NCBI RefSeq assembly: GCF_050908995.1
Contig: NC_135120.1
Span: forward strand, 22,891,433-22,955,432
Origin: Andrena cerasifolii
Lineage: Eukaryota; Arthropoda; Insecta; Hymenoptera; Andrenidae
Direction: 5' to 3'
DNA: 64,000 nt
The notes below the pieces were generated by a model. It worked only from the letters and a program-made list of their open reading frames with translations. It was not told where the DNA came from and did no database searches. Shown piece by piece: positions 59,752-64,000 of this stretch. The position numbers and the translations under genes were made by a program. Position 1 is the stretch's first letter; the number at the start of each line of letters is the position of its first letter.

Positions 59752-60204
59752 GGGACATTCCATGCGAACTCGGACAGATTTCGGAGTAAGTTTTCGTAGA
59801 TTGCTGAAATTTTTACAGGGCCAATTTTAAAATGTCCATATTTTTAGAAATGTGTCCATCAAAGGAAAGGATAGAACTATATTCTCCTTTTTCAGATTTT
59901 TAAAATCGCGCTCGATGTTAAAAACCTGCATTTGTTTAAAATAATTGCACAAAAATGGTTCAATTTTTTTTTAAACTGAAATAATTTTTTCTTAAACCTT
60001 CAATATCTTCTCTATAAGCACCGCAAAGCTCATCTCCATCCGTTTACTACTTCCATAGCTATAATGTTTTGAAAAAAAGTTAGTACTTAACTTGAAACAG
60101 CTGTAAAATCGACATTTTTCAAAATTTCGAAGAATCCTTCGAGGTACGTTGAAATATCACTAAAGACTACGACATGTTCAAATCTCAGCAATCTACGTAA
60201 ACTT
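59752..60204. mobile_element. Fold-back element related to the 39861-40956 palindrome
   Basis: It begins GGGACATTCCATGCGAACTC. Inverted repeats AAGTTTTCGTAGATTGCTG and CAGCAATCTACGTAAACTT flank a single copy of the arm sequence of the large palindrome (GGCCAATTTTAAAATG through CAGCTGTAAAATCGAC). Confidence 0.7.
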
Positions 60205-61822
60205 AGGTTCCCTTGGAGGCTACCCGCAAATTGATGGATCCACCGATTCGTCATGCTCCCGCGCGCCACCGAATCCCCGTCGATCCTCGCAGACAGGATA
60301 AGATAGAATTTCGCCGGGGCAGGGCGGTCGGAGTGGCTCGCTGGGCCTGATCGGAAGTGGAAAATGTCTTTGTTTGTTGCGCGCACCAGCAGGTCGGGGC
60401 CAATACTCGAGGATCCGCCGTGAAGGGGGGATATCGAATGTCCAGGGAACGACGTGCACACGTGCGGTCGACGAAGGTTCACCTAACCTCGTGCTTGTCG
60501 CTTTTCTTCTTTCCTACGCTCCGACGTGGCCTTCCTTTTTCTCCTCCACCGCCCCCACCTCCTTTTCTCCTTTGTCAGACCTTTGTCCCGTCTCCTTTAT
60601 CCCGAGACGCATGGTAGCGGGCCCCGGGTCGGCCGCGTTGTAACGCCGTATATATCGACTCTCTCCTCTCCGCGTGGCCGAGCTTTGGCGAAATTCCACG
60701 ACGATAGAACGCCACGGGCTCCCTGTGCACCGTGTTACCGAATGGTTTTTGAAACCCGCCCCGTAGATAGCCAAAGATACCGCGGCATCGTATTTTCCAG
60801 TGGCGTTTATCGGTTAATTCGCGCGGGTTAGCGACCGGTGGACGCATCGTCGCAGGCTCTTGCCCTCCGTTTCGCGCGGGCGAAATACTGCGAGCGTGAT
60901 CCTCAATGCCCCCAACGTCATCGCTCCGGTCTGAATATAAGTTCGACGGATCTAGACTCCAAGGACCTCCACGCTGATAGGACGATCGGTGCATTTCCAC
61001 GATTTTCAGCGCTCGCTCCGTTAACGAAAGCTTCTTCGTGCCACCCCTATCCTGTGTCCGATGGTCCTCGTGGGGCCCACGGCGCTCGTATTATCGAGTT
61101 TCCTCGCGCGTATTATTTCATGCGTAAAAGCGGCGACGGGACCGCCCGGCGCTTCATGTAAAGAGTACAAAGAAGTGTTATTCGAGCATCGAACAAGACT
61201 TGTCCTTTTTTTTTGTCTCTCTGTCCAGCGCTGTTACTCGTTTTTTTTTTCCACTCCGCTCTTTACAACGGTGCACATCCTTTCCCCGACGCAGCACGCA
61301 CGAGTATCCGATTATTCGAAGACCGCACACGTCCCGGGAGGAAGTGGTTCGCAACCGAGCCCACCTACACTCGCCGCCTGTATGCACGTACGTGCATGCA
61401 CGGCGGTGCGAGGCGTGAGCATACGCACGAACACCGCCGGCGCACAGTCTCTCTCGCTCCATTTGGCCAATCCGCGTCCCGTGCACTCGGCTCGCAACAA
61501 TGCGCCCGACGTGGCACTTCCGTCCGGACGAGGAAAGCGTCGTCGTCGTCGTCGCCGTCGTTACTGGCCGGCCGAGCGATTCGTTCTCTCTCATCGACGC
61601 CGCGGAATTTGACCTGGGAACGTCTCGGGTCGAAGGAATTCGACCGAGCAGTCCTAGGGATCTCCTACCTACCTGGCTTCCTGTGTCCGTGAGGCTCCAT
61701 TTTGTACCTCTGATTCATGGGTTCTTCTAAGTATCCTCTGGTATGGTAGGAATACGGGAGGGGCCGTCAGAGCCCGCATAATCGTTCAATTAAGTAATTT
61801 GTGTCATAGTTATTGCGCCGTG
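60205..61822 (+). other. mex-3 intron 1, later part
   Basis: Unique CpG-containing sequence, with GTCGTCGTCG-type repeats at about 61540-61565. No exon recognised. Confidence 0.5.
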
Positions 61823-62573
61823 TTAAGGGGTTATACCTAGTCAGGCGACCGATAAGAGGCGAATGTTTGTGAATTTTTTTTTAAAAAGCGGAAGCATATA
61901 TTCTTGCAGAATGTTTTGCGCTTAAAACAGCAACGTTTAAAGAACATTTGGTAATTTTTTCGTAGAAAAATATTTACGTTTATAATAAAGTAACAACTGA
62001 CATCCCAGAAGCTTTTTTAAAAATTTGGTTTTGCGGTGAGCAGTGCCATTCGGAACCAGCTTATTTAAAATGAAAAAACAAAAAAGATTTCGTTAGTATA
62101 TTAATGTATCCTCATGTTGACGGAGAGAATTTTCCGAAATATTAATTTCAAACAAAATGACGGCTATTTAAAGTTGAAATACTGATTTTTCGTGCAAAAA
62201 TCACACGAAAAATCAGTATTTCAACTTTAAATAGCCGTCATTTTGTTTGAAATTAATATTTCGGAAAATTCTCTCCGTCAACATGAGGATACGTTAATAT
62301 ACTAACGAAATCTTTTTTGTTTTTTGATTTAAGATAATCTGGTTCCGAATGGCAGTGCTCACCGTAAAACCAACATTTTAAAAATGCTTCTTGAATGTGG
62401 GTTGTTACTTTATTATAAACGTAAATATTTTTCTACGAAAAAATTACCAAATGTTTTTGAAATGTTGCTCTTTTAAGTGCAAAACGTTCTGTAAAAATAT
62501 ACGTTTCCGCTTCTTCAAAAAAAATTCACAAATATTCGCCTCTTTTCGGCCGCCTGACTAGGTATAACCATAA
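61823..62573. mobile_element. Fold-back miniature element with 9-nt loop
   Basis: It starts TTAAGGGGTTATACCTAGTC and ends GACTAGGTATAACC. The arms are inverted copies over the whole length. The inner arms 62087-62194 and 62204-62311 differ at about one position and enclose a 9-nt loop (62195-62203). A TTAA is visible only on the left, so the right border is eroded. Confidence 0.85.
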
Positions 62574-64000
62574 TCATGTGGCGGGTCATTTGGAATCTAG
62601 GGATCAGAAGTATCTGTGTTGGTTGCTGCTTATTAGTAACACTGTTTGGGAGGGATTGGGGTAATTCAAGTGTAATCGATATGAAATATAAATAGGCAAG
62701 GTTTAGTTTGGCTACTGCGAAGTATAGTGTAGAGTGTATGTGTATTATTTTTACACGCAAGGGGGTGTATTATGAAATGCCTACATCATGGTGTACAATG
62801 CTCGTAATTAAAAGTCTTATCAGTAGCAATATTGACAATACGAGGAAATCAATGAAATGTTACGTGAACAGATACTATACATTTCATTGATTCTCCTTGG
62901 AGTTCATTGAAACATCTCTTTTCTGCTCATTTTCTGTTATGCAATCAGCCGAGTCTAAAGCGCTTGTTTTCCACCTGTTATGGTCAATGAAAAGAAGTGA
63001 AGCACACTTGCTCGCTGGCATGTATGTGTTCATCGACGAATATACGTTGCATTTCAGTCACATCTTCACGTCTCGACGGAAAGTGTGTCAACACTCGTGT
63101 AATATTATATTTCGGACCCTCTCAAGATTATCTGAAACCAGTACCAAAGAAAAACAGAAGTAACTCTTTGATACACCACTCGCACATACGCCATTACCGC
63201 CTTTGAATACATACCTACTCACATTCAATTTCAAATTCCAAAAACAACTTCAGAACTTGTTACATCCAGTGCGCCCATTGCGTCACAGACTATCCAGAAC
63301 TTTAAACGATTAAAATCCTCTGCGAAGCATACCACCGTGCCTAATCCCATCGGCTTGTACAATCACGCGACCATACACAGCTCCTTCTAGCGACAATGCC
63401 CCGTGGGTTCCATCGCGATAGTGGCTGCCATGCAAAAAGCTGAGGCGTCGACGTCTCCGATCTCACGGCGAATGAATTTCCTCGGCTGGCTCAAGGAAAA
63501 GCCTCGACCTCGCTCCTCGGTCGACCTTTCCATCCTGGGCGGACCGTGTGAATGTCGAGCGTGGCGGCGCGCGTAAGAGAGCCTTCGTAGTACGTCGAAC
63601 TGTGACGTAGCCGGCGGTGCGTGTCCTAGGTCAAGATTCAAGACTGTGTCTACTGGCTGCCTCCGCTCGACCGTTTCTTTCTAGCCGAGGCTGGGCTTCA
63701 TCCTTTCGCCTTCGTTCGCGTTGCGCGTGCACGCGTGTGCAGCGACGACTGGTCCCGCGGCCCCTGCATGTGTTCACGCGCTCACACGCGTGCGCATGTG
63801 TGGGCGTCCGTACCGCGAGGCGTGAGCGCGCGCGGTGACTTGCGCTCGCGGGGTACCTTGCTCTCGCTCGTTCGCCAGGTCCGTTTGCCCTTTCCGCCTG
63901 TCCCCGCGGCGCTCTTCCTCGCTCCCGATGGCCAATGCTCTCCTCTCGGCGCGTGCCCCTCCGTCCGCTCCCTCGTCAGTCCACTCTCGATCTCGAAGAG
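62574..64000 (+). other. mex-3 intron 1 or beyond, to window end
   Basis: An AT-richer stretch with a short hairpin near 62847-62892 passes into CpG-dense sequence rich in GTGTGCG and CACGCG from about 63600. The last part could be a separate CpG-rich regulatory region. No gene recognised. Confidence 0.4.

Noticed and set aside
1..64000. CRISPR arrays, operons, ribosome binding sites or other prokaryotic features
   Set aside because: The sequence is a eukaryotic nuclear locus with spliced genes. The repeats are microsatellites and transposons, without the regular repeat-spacer pattern.

Overview
The window is animal nuclear DNA, most probably from an insect and perhaps a hymenopteran such as an ant or bee. 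It holds multi-exon genes with GT-AG introns, long non-coding stretches, (CT)n microsatellites, a dead non-LTR retrotransposon, mariner and hAT relics and many short non-autonomous DNA transposons. The order assignment is inference. It rests on insect-like Groucho, MBD2/3 and MEX-3 proteins; nothing in the sequence names a species.

Three genes are recognised, all on the + strand. (1) groucho, 22615-26171: the last six coding exons (CcN region, SP region and the complete seven-blade WD40 propeller). The N-terminal Q and GP exons were not found. (2) An MBD2/3-type NuRD subunit, 29282-31215: a complete five-exon coding region of 223 residues in which the second half of the methyl-CpG-binding domain is absent. 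(3) mex-3, from 49841: only the first coding exon, which stops inside the first KH domain, preceded by a CpG-rich leader and promoter from about 48.6 kb. The rest of mex-3 must lie beyond the window or in exons I could not recognise.

Layout: 1-22.6 kb is non-coding (groucho introns or upstream intergenic DNA) with at least eight mobile elements. 22.6-31.3 kb is the gene-dense core (groucho, its long 3' UTR, MBD2/3). 31.3-48.5 kb is intergenic with many nested elements. 48.6-64 kb is the mex-3 promoter, leader, first exon and the first part of a very long intron 1.

All three products act in repression: Groucho and the NuRD/MBD protein at the transcriptional level, MEX-3 on mRNAs. They share no visible operon-like link.

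The most unusual content is the transposon landscape. Nine elements flanked by TA have termini mostly beginning TAGGG or a close variant. In most of them the element's own terminal motif is repeated several times inside. There are also hAT miniature elements with perfect 8-bp target duplications (one inside a groucho intron), TTAA-flanked piggyBac-like miniatures, very long palindromes, a mariner/hAT composite, and a retrotransposon sandwiched in a (CT)n microsatellite.
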